Positions 54,623-63,514 of a stretch of 64,000 nt of DNA are shown here, piece after piece. Source of the stretch: Phenylobacterium sp. (lineage in GTDB: Bacteria; Pseudomonadota; Alphaproteobacteria; Caulobacterales; Caulobacteraceae). The notes beneath the pieces are model-generated. The model was not told where the DNA came from. It ran no database searches and saw only the letters and a list, made by a program, of their open reading frames with translations. The stretch is taken from the NCBI RefSeq assembly GCF_020253645.1, contig NZ_JADCBG010000110.1, positions 1 to 64,000 on the forward strand, in the 5' to 3' direction. The stretch's first letter is position 1. The number at the start of each line of letters is the position of its first letter. Position numbers and translations under genes: made by a program.

Positions 54623-54747
54623 GAAACGTCATCCTCTGCTGCGCATTCGGTCAACGGTTAACTGGGGTCGGGTCCCTACCAACCGCCGCCCGGGCTCGCC
54701 AGTCACGACCTCAGGGGCGGTCTGCGGCTGCAAGGGTCGGTCGAGGA

Positions 54748-55791
54748 TCAGTATCCGCCCTCGCTCCAGGCCCTGATGGCGTTCGCCGTTTCCTCCGCGT
54801 ACTCCAGGTGAGGAAAGTGCCCCGCCTGAGGAAGCTTCAGGGTCGAAAAAAGGCGTTGACCCTGGCATCGGGCGGTCGTCGCCGAAGCCATCTCCCGTCC
54901 GGCGGTCGGGTCCGCTTCGCCTACGACGAACATCAAAGGCATTGCCGACGCACACAGTGCCTCCGTCCACCGAGAATCATTCCTGCGGCGTTCCTCGACG
55001 GTCGGAAGTGTCTTGTGCATGAGCCTGGCGTCGGAGGGGTAGTTCAGTAGCCGCCACACTTCCGAGAGATCACCGGCTGGGATTCGTTTCTCGGGGCCTG
55101 AAATCTGGGTCAGGCCGGCGACAAGTGCGGCCTCCGACGCCTGCTGGTTCACGATTCCTCCCAACGGGCTCAGGAGCGCTCTTTGGGTGCTGGTGGGACT
55201 GAATTGGTCCGCAAAAAGCGAGCCGTTGATCAGTACAACAGAATGAATGCCGAAGCGCAGGCTCCGCGCACGATCGCGCGAAAGCAGTTCCTGGACAACG
55301 GCGTTACCGATATCGGACCCGATGAGTCGGACCTGGTTCACCCCCAGGTACGCCACCAATTCGGCGACCAGATCGGCCTGTCGGCTGATGGTGTAGCTGG
55401 CGTCCTTGGGCTTTGCGGAGAAGCCGAAGCCCAGAAGGTCGGGGGCCACGAGCCGCGACTCACGCGTGAGGGGGCCAAGCAGCCTCCGGAAGTCCCAGGA
55501 TGACGTCGGATAACCATGGATGGCGAGCGTCACAGGCCCCTCGCCCTGATCGACGTAGAACACCTCCTGGCCCTCAAATGAAAAGGACTTACCCAAACTC
55601 TTCCATTGTGTGGCGGAGGGGCTGCCTTGCGAGGGCGACGGTGCAGGCGCTTGGGCTTCGACCCCGGGGGTCGCCTCTGTCTGACCTCGGGCTTCCCGAG
55701 CGCTTACGAAGGCCATGCCGAGGGCTGCAATCACCCCCACGGTCCCGGCGAAGGCGGAGGGTCTCCCGGTGGTTCGACGCATCGAAGACAC
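54748..55791 (-). CDS. Exported alpha/beta hydrolase (haloalkane dehalogenase/epoxide hydrolase-like)
   Basis: N-terminal signal-like segment; VTLAIHGYPTSSWDFRRLLGPLTRESRLVAPDLLGFGFSAKP; LIGSDIGNAVVQEL. Confidence 0.9.
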   Translation of the reverse strand: MSSMRRTTGRPSAFAGTVGVIAALGMAFVSAREARGQTEATPGVEAQAPAPSPSQGSPSATQWKSLGKSFSFEGQEVFYVDQGEGPVTLAIHGYPTSSWDFRRLLGPLTRESRLVAPDLLGFGFSAKPKDASYTISRQADLVAELVAYLGVNQVRLIGSDIGNAVVQELLSRDRARSLRFGIHSVVLINGSLFADQFSPTSTQRALLSPLGGIVNQQASEAALVAGLTQISGPEKRIPAGDLSEVWRLLNYPSDARLMHKTLPTVEERRRNDSRWTEALCASAMPLMFVVGEADPTAGREMASATTARCQGQRLFSTLKLPQAGHFPHLEYAEETANAIRAWSEGGY

Positions 55792-55819
55792 TCCTGAGGG
55801 ACAAGAGCCGATCCAAGTT

Positions 55820-55835
55820 GTGATGCAGTTATCAC
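55820..55835. promoter_or_regulatory. Putative TetR operator GTGAT-GCAGTT-ATCAC
   Basis: 5-bp inverted repeat in the 85-bp gap between divergent hydrolase and TetR genes. Confidence 0.4.
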
Positions 55836-55876
55836 TTTGGATTTGACGCCGTCAATCGAGTGCGCCACGATGAAGG

Positions 55877-56437
55877 ATGTCTGCTGCCAACGCGCCTAGG
55901 CGCCGTCCGGAAGTCACTCGCGCCGCCCTCCTCGAAGCGGCTTGGCTTGAGTTTGAGAGTCCCGGCTACGACGCCACCAACACCAACCGGATCGCAGCGC
56001 GCGCCGGGTTTACGCCGCAGACCTTCTACCGCCACTTCCGGGACAAGCCGGCCATCTTCCTCGGGGTCTACCTGCGCTGGGCCGAATCCGAGCTCGACCT
56101 ACTGGCGGGGGTGCAGGATCCCACAGAGGCTGCGAAGATGCTGATCGCCAGCCACCGCGCGTCGCTGAACTTCCGCCGCGCCCTGAGGGTCCTGTCCCTG
56201 ACGGACCCGGCCATGCGCGCCGCCCGGGCGGAGAGCCGGCGTCTCCAGATCGCCCGGCTTGCCGAGCGGCTTCCGAACAACTCCGACCGCAGCCTCGATC
56301 GCCTCGCCGCCGAGCTTCTGACCCTGGAGCGTCTCGCCGACGCAAGCGCCGAGGGCGAGTTCGAAGACCTGGGGATTTCCGAAGAAGTCGCCACGGCCCG
56401 TCTGGCTGGCACGATCCTCCGGATCATCCAATCCTGA
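55877..56437 (+). CDS. TetR/AcrR family transcriptional regulator
   Basis: RPEVTRAALLEAAWLEFESPGYDATNTNRIAARAGFTPQTFYRHFRDKPAIFLGVYLRW. Confidence 0.94.
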   Translation: MSAANAPRRRPEVTRAALLEAAWLEFESPGYDATNTNRIAARAGFTPQTFYRHFRDKPAIFLGVYLRWAESELDLLAGVQDPTEAAKMLIASHRASLNFRRALRVLSLTDPAMRAARAESRRLQIARLAERLPNNSDRSLDRLAAELLTLERLADASAEGEFEDLGISEEVATARLAGTILRIIQS

Positions 56438-56480
56438 CCGACCCGTCGCCACCGTCCCGCCGGGCGCCTATGCTGGGCTG

Positions 56481-57620
56481 ATGAGTCGGGTTCAGGCGAG
56501 ATCGGGGTTCCTGGAGTTTTTCGCGGGCGGCGGCATGGCGCGGCTGGGGCTTGGGCCGGGATGGTCCTGCCTGTTCGCCAATGACTTCGACCCGGTGAAG
56601 GGGGCCGCCTACCGCGCCAACTTCCCCGACGCCAAGGAGCACTTTTCCGACGCCGATGTCTGGAGCCTGACGGCGGCGGACCTGCCGGGGCCGGCGGCCC
56701 TGGCCTGGGCTTCCTCGCCCTGCCAGGACTTCAGCCTGGCCGGGGGGCGGGCGGGGCTGTCGGGGGGGCGTTCCTCGGCCTTCTTCGGTTTCTGGCGGCT
56801 GATGGAGGCCCTGGACGAGGCCGGGTGCGCCCCGCCCCTGATCGTAGTGGAGAATGTGGTGGGCCTGCTGACCTCCCGGGGCGGGGCGGACTTCGCGGCC
56901 CTCTGCGCGGCCCTGGCCGGGCGCGGATATCGGGTCGGGGCCATAGAGGCCGACGCCGCCTGCTTCACGCCCCAGTCGCGGCCGCGTCTCTTCGTCGTCG
57001 CATTCCGAGGCCAGGCGCCGGCGGCCCTTTCCACTGGCGGGCCCCTGGTCACCCCGGCTGTGGCCCGGGCCCGGGACCGGCTGGACGGCGCGGCGCGGGC
57101 GGCCTGGACCGACTGGTCGCCCCGGGCGCCGGCCGGGTGCAACATGCGGCTGGCGGACCTGCTGGAGCCGGACGATGCGGTCGCCTGGAATCCGCCGGAC
57201 CTGACCCGCCGCCTGCTCGCCATGATGTCGCCGGTGCAGGCGGCCCGGCTGGCCGCCCTAAGGGCGACCGGTGGCCGTCATGTCGGCGCCTTCTTCCGTC
57301 GCACCCGGCGCGAGGCCGGGCAAAGCGTCCAGAGGGCCGAGGCCCGGTTCGACGGCCTGGCGGGATGCCTGCGCACCCCGAGGGGCGGGTCTTCCCGCCA
57401 GTCGGTCATCGTCGTCGAGGACGGCGCCGTGCGCACCCGCCTGCTGACGCCCCGCGAAGCCGCCCGGCTGATGGGCCTGCCCGAGGCCTACGCCCTGCCG
57501 AAGGGCGTCTCTGCGGCCCTGCACGTGGCCGGCGACGGGGTCTGCGTCCCGGCGGTGCGCTGGCTGGCCGACGCCCTCCTGGAGCCCCTGCTGGACGTCC
57601 TGCCGCCCGGCCGGGTTTAG
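56481..57620 (+). CDS. DNA (cytosine-5-)-methyltransferase
   Basis: Motif I LEFFAGGGMARLGLG, motif IV SSPCQDFSLAGGRAGL, motif VI VVENVVGLL, motif VIII QSRPRLFVVAF, motif X GDGVCVPAVRWL. Confidence 0.95.
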   Translation: MSRVQARSGFLEFFAGGGMARLGLGPGWSCLFANDFDPVKGAAYRANFPDAKEHFSDADVWSLTAADLPGPAALAWASSPCQDFSLAGGRAGLSGGRSSAFFGFWRLMEALDEAGCAPPLIVVENVVGLLTSRGGADFAALCAALAGRGYRVGAIEADAACFTPQSRPRLFVVAFRGQAPAALSTGGPLVTPAVARARDRLDGAARAAWTDWSPRAPAGCNMRLADLLEPDDAVAWNPPDLTRRLLAMMSPVQAARLAALRATGGRHVGAFFRRTRREAGQSVQRAEARFDGLAGCLRTPRGGSSRQSVIVVEDGAVRTRLLTPREAARLMGLPEAYALPKGVSAALHVAGDGVCVPAVRWLADALLEPLLDVLPPGRV

Positions 57621-57707
57621 AAATCCTGCTCGCCCTGCGCGAAAACCCGCCTTCCCAAAGCTGCGCGGGCGCCTAAGGTCGTCCGCTCATGTCCCGGAGA
57701 CTTCGCC

Positions 57708-58688
57708 ATGGCTGAATCCGCCTACGACGCCGCCCGCTACCGCCGCGCCGGCCGCGGGAAGGTCTATGAGTCCATCGTCGATACCATCGGCGACACCCCC
57801 CTCGTGGCCCTGCCCAACCTGACCCGGGCGCTGAAGCCCAAGGGGCGGGTGCTGGCCAAGCTGGAGTTCTTCAACCCCATCGCCTCGGTGAAGGACCGGA
57901 TCGGGGTCTCGATGATCGAGAGCCTGGAGGCCCAGGGGCTGCTGAAGCCCGGCGCCACCCTGGTGGAGCCCACCAGCGGCAACACCGGCATCGCCCTCGC
58001 CTTCGTGGCCGCCGCCAAGGGCTACAAGCTCATCCTCTGCATGCCGGAGAGCATGTCCATCGAGCGCCGCAAGATGCTGGTCCTGCTGGGCGCCCAGCTG
58101 GAGCTGACCCCGGCCGAGCGCGGCATGGCCGGCGCCGTGGCCCGGGCCAAGGAGCTGGTCGAGGCGACCCCGGGCGCGGTGATGCCCCAGCAGTTCGACA
58201 CCCCCGCCAACCCCCTGATCCACCGGGTCTCCACCGCAGAGGAGATCTGGAACGACACGGACGGGGCGGTGGACGCGGTGGTCTCCGGCGTCGGTACGGG
58301 CGGCACCATCACCGGCGTGGGCCAGGTGCTGAAGGCCCGCAAGCCCGGCCTGAAGATGGTGGCGGTGGAGCCGGCGGCCTCGCCGGTCCTGTCCGGCGGC
58401 GCCCCGGCCCCGCACAAGATCCAGGGCATTGGCGCGGGCTTCGTGCCCTCCATCCTGGACCGGGGCGTCATCGACGAGATCGTCCAGGTCTCCAACGAGG
58501 ACAGCTTCGCCATGGCCCGGCGCGTGGCGCGGGAAGAGGGGATCCCGGTGGGCATCTCCTCCGGCGCGGCCCTGACGGCGGCCTTCAACCTGGCCGAGCG
58601 GGACGACTACGCCGGCAAGACGATCGTCGCCATCATCCCCTCCTTTGCCGAACGCTATCTTTCCACGGCCCTGTTCGACGGCCTCTGA
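57708..58688 (+). CDS. cysK: Cysteine synthase A
   Basis: [62 protein letters not shown]. Confidence 0.96.
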   Translation: MAESAYDAARYRRAGRGKVYESIVDTIGDTPLVALPNLTRALKPKGRVLAKLEFFNPIASVKDRIGVSMIESLEAQGLLKPGATLVEPTSGNTGIALAFVAAAKGYKLILCMPESMSIERRKMLVLLGAQLELTPAERGMAGAVARAKELVEATPGAVMPQQFDTPANPLIHRVSTAEEIWNDTDGAVDAVVSGVGTGGTITGVGQVLKARKPGLKMVAVEPAASPVLSGGAPAPHKIQGIGAGFVPSILDRGVIDEIVQVSNEDSFAMARRVAREEGIPVGISSGAALTAAFNLAERDDYAGKTIVAIIPSFAERYLSTALFDGL

Positions 58689-58692
58689 GGCT

Positions 58693-59124
58693 GTGTCCGA
58701 CGTCTTCGACCCGCCGGTCCGCTCTGCGGTCATGCGGCGGGTCAAGGGGCGCGACACCGGGCCCGAGATGAAGGTGCGCCGCCTCCTGACCCGGCTGGGG
58801 GCGCGCTACCGCCTGCACCGGGCCGACCTGCCGGGCCGCCCCGACATCGTCCTGCCCGGGCGGCGGCTGGCCATCCTTGTCCACGGCTGCTTCTGGCACG
58901 GCCATGACTGCCCGCGGGGAGGCCGGGTCCCGCAGGCGCGGCGGGACTACTGGACGGCCAAGGTCGCCGGCAACCGGGCGCGGGACGCGCGCAACTTCTC
59001 CGCCCTCGCTGGAGACGGCTGGCGGGTCGAGACGGTCTGGGAATGCGAGCTCAAGGCCCGGGCCCTGCCGGCCCTGGAGGCGAGGCTCACGGCGCTCCTG
59101 GCGGAGACGGCGCCTCGACCCTGA
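58693..59124 (+). CDS. vsr: Very short patch repair endonuclease (Vsr)
   Basis: GTG start 4 nt after cysK; RSAVMRRVKGRDTGPEMKVRRLLTRLGARYRLHRADLPGRPDIVLPGRRLAILVHGCFWHGHDCPRG. Confidence 0.95.
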   Translation: MSDVFDPPVRSAVMRRVKGRDTGPEMKVRRLLTRLGARYRLHRADLPGRPDIVLPGRRLAILVHGCFWHGHDCPRGGRVPQARRDYWTAKVAGNRARDARNFSALAGDGWRVETVWECELKARALPALEARLTALLAETAPRP

Positions 59125-59563
59125 CCTGGCACCGGACGGAATTGGCGATGAAGCAGGCGGCGTGGCTGGCCTCGTGCAGGGCCTCCAGAGCGTCGTCGTC
59201 GGGTGCGGCGCCGACCCAGGCGATGTCCGGCCGCAGGACCACCTCGACCAGGCCCTTGCGGCCCGGGGCGACCTCGCCCATGCGGCCGCGGGCGGCGTCG
59301 ACATAGCGGTCGATGACGAAGCCGGCCCGCCGCGCCACGTCCAGGAAGGTGAGCATATGACAGCTGGAGAGGGCCGCCACCAGCATCTCCTCGGGATCGA
59401 TCCCGGCGGGATCGGCCCAGCGGCCCACCACGGAGGGGGCGGCGGAGGCGAGGATTTCCGCGCCGCCGTCGAAGGCGATCCGGTGGGCGCGGCTGTAGCG
59501 GCCCTTCGGGAAGTCGGCGTCCGCGGCCAGGGTCCAGCTGACGAAGGCGTCGTGGTCGGCCAT
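59087..59563 (-). CDS. OsmC family peroxiredoxin
   Basis: GIDPEEMLVAALSSCHMLTFLDVARRAGFVIDRY. Confidence 0.93.
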   Translation of the reverse strand: MADHDAFVSWTLAADADFPKGRYSRAHRIAFDGGAEILASAAPSVVGRWADPAGIDPEEMLVAALSSCHMLTFLDVARRAGFVIDRYVDAARGRMGEVAPGRKGLVEVVLRPDIAWVGAAPDDDALEALHEASHAACFIANSVRCQVRVEAPSPPGAP

Positions 59564-59579
59564 GGCGGGCCTCCTGTCC

Positions 59580-61367
59580 TCAGAAGGCCTCGGCCGGCAG
59601 GGCCATGACCGTCTCGGCGCCGGACTTCAGCCGCGCCAGGTGGACACCGGCCTCCGGCAGGACCCGGGCCAGGAAGAAGCGGCCGACGGCCAGCTTGGAG
59701 GTCCAGAAGGGATCGGTGTCGCCGGCGGCGATCCTGGCCTGGGCGGCCAGGGCCATCCGGGCCCACATCCAGGCCAGGGCGGTGAGGCCCACAAGGTGCA
59801 GGAAGTCATGGGAGCCGGCGGCGGCGTTGTCGGGATTGGACAGGCCGTTCTGCATGAGCCAGCCCACGCCGTCCTGGAGCTGGGCGCGGGCGCCGTCCAG
59901 GCCGTCGAGGAAGGGATCGGTGGCGGCGTCGCCCCGGGCGCCGGCGGAGAAGGCCTCCAGCTCGGCCAGCCAGGTCAGCATGGCGCGGCCGCCATTGGCC
60001 GGCAGCTTGCGGCCGACCAGGTCCAGGGCCTGAACCCCGTTGGTCCCCTCGTAGATCAGGGCGATGCGGACATCGCGCATGTACTGGCTGGCGGGGAAGT
60101 GCTCGGTGAAGCCCGAGCCGCCATGCACCTGCAGGGCGTCGGAGCAGACCTTCAGGCCCCGGTCGGTGAGGTAGGCCTTGACCACCGGGGTCATCAGGGC
60201 GGCGTAGTCCGAGGCCTTCTGGCGAACCGCCTCGTCGGGGTGGCCGTGGGCCAGGTCGCCCTGAAGGGCGGACCAGAAGAGGAAGGCGCGGCCGCCCTCG
60301 ACAAGGGCCTTGCCCTCCATCAGCTGGCGGCGGACGTCGGGGTGGACGATGATCGGGTCGGCGGGGCCGGCGGGGTTCTGAGGCCCGGTCAGGGCCCGGC
60401 CCTGGAGCCGGTCGCGGGCGAAGTCGGTCGCCGCCTGGAGGGCCGCCTCGGCCTGGGCGATCCCCTGCAGGCCGACGCCGATCCGCGCCTCGTTCATCAT
60501 CACGAACATGAGGGCGAGGCCGCGGTTCTCCTCGCCCACCAGCCAGCCCACCGCCTCCTCGTGCCGCATGACGCAGGTGGCCGAGCCGTGGATGCCCATC
60601 TTTTCCTCGAGGCCGTCGCACCAGACGCTGTTGCGCGCCCCGGGCTTGCCGTCGGCGTCCGGGATGAACTTGGGCACGATGAAGAGGGAGATGCCGCGCA
60701 CGCCCTCGGGCGCGCCCTCGATCCGGGCGAGGACCAGGTGGACGATGTTGTCCGCCATGTCGTGCTCGCCGCCGGAAATCCAGATCTTGGTCCCGGAGAT
60801 GCGGTAGGACCCGTCGGCCTGGGGGACGGCGCGGGTGCGCAGGAGTCCCAGGTCCGTGCCGCAGTGCGGCTCGGTCAGGTTCATGGTTCCGCACCATTCG
60901 CCCGAGGCCATCTTCGGCAGGTAGAGGGTCTTCTGGGCGTCGGAGCCGCCGTTCAGGATGGCCGAATAGGCCCCGTGGGTCAGGCCCGGATACATGGCGA
61001 AGGCCATGTTCGCCGAGGAGCTCATCTCGGAGAAGGACAGGTTGATGACGTGCGGCAGGCCCTGCCCGCCGAAGGCCGGGTCGGCGCCGATGGCCGGCCA
61101 TCCGCCCTCGACCATCTGGCGGTAGGCGGCGGCGAAGCCCGTCGGAGTCCGCACGGAGTGATCCTGAGACCAGGCGCAGCCTTCCTTGTCACCGACCGGG
61201 TTGAGGGGCGCCAGCACCTCCGAGGTGAAACGTCCCGCCTCCTGGAGAATCTGGGCGACGACTTCCGGCCCGGCCTCCGAGAAGCCGGGCAGGTCGGAAT
61301 AGGCGCCGATGTCGAGGACGTCATTCAGCAGGAAGGCGTGCTCGCGCACGGGCGGCCGGTAGGGCAT
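59580..61367 (-). CDS. Acyl-CoA dehydrogenase (C-terminal extended)
   Basis: GEWCGTMNLTEPHCGTDLGLLRTRAV, GTKIWISGGEHDM, QVHGGSGFTEHFPASQYMRDVRIALIYEGTNGVQALDLVGRKL; start MPYRPPVREHAF. Confidence 0.95.
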   Translation of the reverse strand: MPYRPPVREHAFLLNDVLDIGAYSDLPGFSEAGPEVVAQILQEAGRFTSEVLAPLNPVGDKEGCAWSQDHSVRTPTGFAAAYRQMVEGGWPAIGADPAFGGQGLPHVINLSFSEMSSSANMAFAMYPGLTHGAYSAILNGGSDAQKTLYLPKMASGEWCGTMNLTEPHCGTDLGLLRTRAVPQADGSYRISGTKIWISGGEHDMADNIVHLVLARIEGAPEGVRGISLFIVPKFIPDADGKPGARNSVWCDGLEEKMGIHGSATCVMRHEEAVGWLVGEENRGLALMFVMMNEARIGVGLQGIAQAEAALQAATDFARDRLQGRALTGPQNPAGPADPIIVHPDVRRQLMEGKALVEGGRAFLFWSALQGDLAHGHPDEAVRQKASDYAALMTPVVKAYLTDRGLKVCSDALQVHGGSGFTEHFPASQYMRDVRIALIYEGTNGVQALDLVGRKLPANGGRAMLTWLAELEAFSAGARGDAATDPFLDGLDGARAQLQDGVGWLMQNGLSNPDNAAAGSHDFLHLVGLTALAWMWARMALAAQARIAAGDTDPFWTSKLAVGRFFLARVLPEAGVHLARLKSGAETVMALPAEAF

Positions 61368-61407
61368 AGGCGGATCTCCGGGTCTCGGGCGTGTCGATTT
61401 TGGGGGA

Positions 61408-61881
61408 TCAGCCGGCCCGGCGCAATTCGCCGGGGCGGGCGCGGCGGGGACGGATGGCCTCCACCGGCTGTTCCAGAAGCTCGGGCCGGGTGCTGCGCAG
61501 GTGGTCCTCAAGGCGGGCGCAGGCCTCCTGGAGGACGTCCACGGCCATGTCGATGTCGCGACGCTGGGCCTCCAGGGCGCGGATTCTCTCGCGGAACTTC
61601 GCGAGGGAGATGGCGTTCTGCGTCGCTCCGCCGTCGCCGAGCTCGTAAAGGTCGAGGATCTCGCCGATCTCGGACAGGGCCAGGCCCACGCGCTTGCCGC
61701 GGAGGATGAGCTGGAGGCGCGCGCGGTCCTTGTAGGAATACACGCGGTTCATGCCGTCGCGCTCGGGGGAGAGGAGCCCCTTGTCCTCATAGAAGCGAAG
61801 GGCGCGGGGCGTGCAGCCGAACTCCTGGCAGAGCTGGCGGATGGTGAAGGATCGGGCGGGGCGGCGCAGTTCCGTGGGCAT
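61408..61881 (-). CDS. MerR family transcriptional regulator (LiuR-like)
   Basis: FTIRQLCQEFGCTPRALRFYEDKGLLSPERDGMNRVYSYKDRARLQLILRGKRVGLALSEIGEILDLYE. Confidence 0.9.
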   Translation of the reverse strand: MPTELRRPARSFTIRQLCQEFGCTPRALRFYEDKGLLSPERDGMNRVYSYKDRARLQLILRGKRVGLALSEIGEILDLYELGDGGATQNAISLAKFRERIRALEAQRRDIDMAVDVLQEACARLEDHLRSTRPELLEQPVEAIRPRRARPGELRRAG

Positions 61882-61921
61882 GTGAAGACACTCCCTTTCA
61901 GAGACAATGGCTGACGCGGAG

Positions 61922-61947
61922 GTAAGTAGAGCTTACGTGCGCGTCAA
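61922..61947 (-). promoter_or_regulatory. Putative MerR/LiuR-type operator
   Basis: Minus strand TTGACGCGCACGTAA (61947-61933) overlapping a GTAAG-TAGAG-CTTAC inverted repeat (61922-61936), directly upstream of the merR gene. Confidence 0.5.
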
Positions 61948-63464
61948 GTGCCCGACGGCGATTCCGGGCGCAACCTGCGCGGCGCCCTGGCGCCCGGCGC
62001 GGGCAGCTGGATCTCGAAGACGGCGCCGGCCGGCCCCGAGCCGGCGAGGATGAGTTCCCCGCCGTGCCCCTGGACGAGCTCCCGGGCGATGGCCAGGCCA
62101 AGGCCCGCGCCGTCGGCCCGGCCGGAGCCGGCGAAGGGCTGGAAGAGGCGTTCCCGGGCGCGCTCGGAGAGGCCGGGGCCATTGTCCGCCACGGTGATCA
62201 CGTCCGTCTCGCCGTCGCGCCGCCAGCTGGCCCGGACCACGCCGGACCGAGACGGGACGGTGGCCTCTATCGCCTCGCGGGCGTTGCGCATGAGGTTCAC
62301 CAGGATGCGGTGCAGCTGGTCCGGGTCGGCCAGAACCTGGACCCCGGGTTCGACCTCGCAGACGAACCGGACGCGTCGGTGATCGCTCTCCGGCCCGTCC
62401 GAGAGCCGGCCTTCCTCCGCGGCGGCCAGCAGGGCCTCGGCAAGCTCCACCGACGCCAGGGCGGGCGGGGCCTCCTGGGTCTTGCCATAGGCGAGCACCT
62501 CGGTGGCGAGCCGGACCGCGCGGTCCAGCGCCCGCTCCAGTCGGGGCAGGGCCTGGGCGACGCGGGGGTCTGGCACGGAGGCGAGACGCTCGGAGGCCAT
62601 CTGGGCGCTGGTCAGCATGTTGCGCAGGTCGTGATTGATCTTGGCCACCGCCTCGCCCAGGGCCGCCAGCCTCGCGCGGGAGGCCAGGGCGGTCCGCAGG
62701 TCGGCCTGCATCCGGTCGAGCTCGATCTCGGCCCTGCCGATCTCATCCCGCCGGCCGGAGGGGACCAGGTGGGCGGTGGGATCGTCCGGATCGGCCCGGA
62801 ACCGCTCCATCGCCCGCGTGATCCGCTGCATGGGCCGGACGAGGAAGAAGTTCAGGGACAGGAAGACCAGGGCCCCGGCCAGACCCGCCACGAACAGGGT
62901 GGTGAAGACCAGCTGCCAGAGATAGGCCTTGAGCTCGCCCTTCAGGGGCGCGTGGGGGGCCACCACCTCGATGAACTCGGCCTCCTCGCGGAAGCGCGGC
63001 TCGGCGATCACCCGGACCGCGCGGTCGTCGCCCGCGCTCAGAGTCTGGAACGGCGCCAGGAGCCAGGAACTGACCGCCTGCTCCCGCAGGTCGACCAGAT
63101 AGGGCGCCTCGTCCCGGCGCGGTCCCTGCAGGACCAGTCGCCGGAGGCCCCGGGACTGGATGGCGACGGTCTCGACGCCGGCGCCGGCCAGAAGCTGGGC
63201 GGAAAGCTTCTCGGACACCACCCGGTCGGGCGCCACCTCCGTGGCCAGGGAGGCCAGCTCTGCGGCGCGGACGCGGTCGAGAAGCCAGTTGCGCTCGAAG
63301 GCCGCAAGGGACGGGGGCAGGATGAACACCCCCGCCAGGGCGATGAAGAGGGTGGTGAGCACGAGCAGGCGCGCAGACAGGCCGCCCGGCCAGAAGAGCC
63401 TGCGGCCGGTTCTACCCCATCCGGCCTTACCGGCGGCGGGTTCTGGCGCCTGCACCTCGGCCAT
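61944..63464 (-). CDS. HAMP-domain sensor histidine kinase
   Basis: Two TM segments, HAMP region FFLVRPMQRITRAMERF, H box AKINHDLRNMLTSAQM, ATPase motifs NLMRNAREAIEA and GAGLGLAIARELV. Confidence 0.93.
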   Translation of the reverse strand: MAEVQAPEPAAGKAGWGRTGRRLFWPGGLSARLLVLTTLFIALAGVFILPPSLAAFERNWLLDRVRAAELASLATEVAPDRVVSEKLSAQLLAGAGVETVAIQSRGLRRLVLQGPRRDEAPYLVDLREQAVSSWLLAPFQTLSAGDDRAVRVIAEPRFREEAEFIEVVAPHAPLKGELKAYLWQLVFTTLFVAGLAGALVFLSLNFFLVRPMQRITRAMERFRADPDDPTAHLVPSGRRDEIGRAEIELDRMQADLRTALASRARLAALGEAVAKINHDLRNMLTSAQMASERLASVPDPRVAQALPRLERALDRAVRLATEVLAYGKTQEAPPALASVELAEALLAAAEEGRLSDGPESDHRRVRFVCEVEPGVQVLADPDQLHRILVNLMRNAREAIEATVPSRSGVVRASWRRDGETDVITVADNGPGLSERARERLFQPFAGSGRADGAGLGLAIARELVQGHGGELILAGSGPAGAVFEIQLPAPGARAPRRLRPESPSGT

Positions 63465-63514
63465 GGCTCTTCCAGTAGGGGAAAGCCGCCCGCCCGGCAA
63501 CGCGCAGGGCCGGA

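Noticed and set aside
59562-61709. 715-aa plus-strand ORF opposite the acyl-CoA dehydrogenase
   Set aside because: Antisense shadow ORF; the minus strand encodes an unmistakable acyl-CoA dehydrogenase
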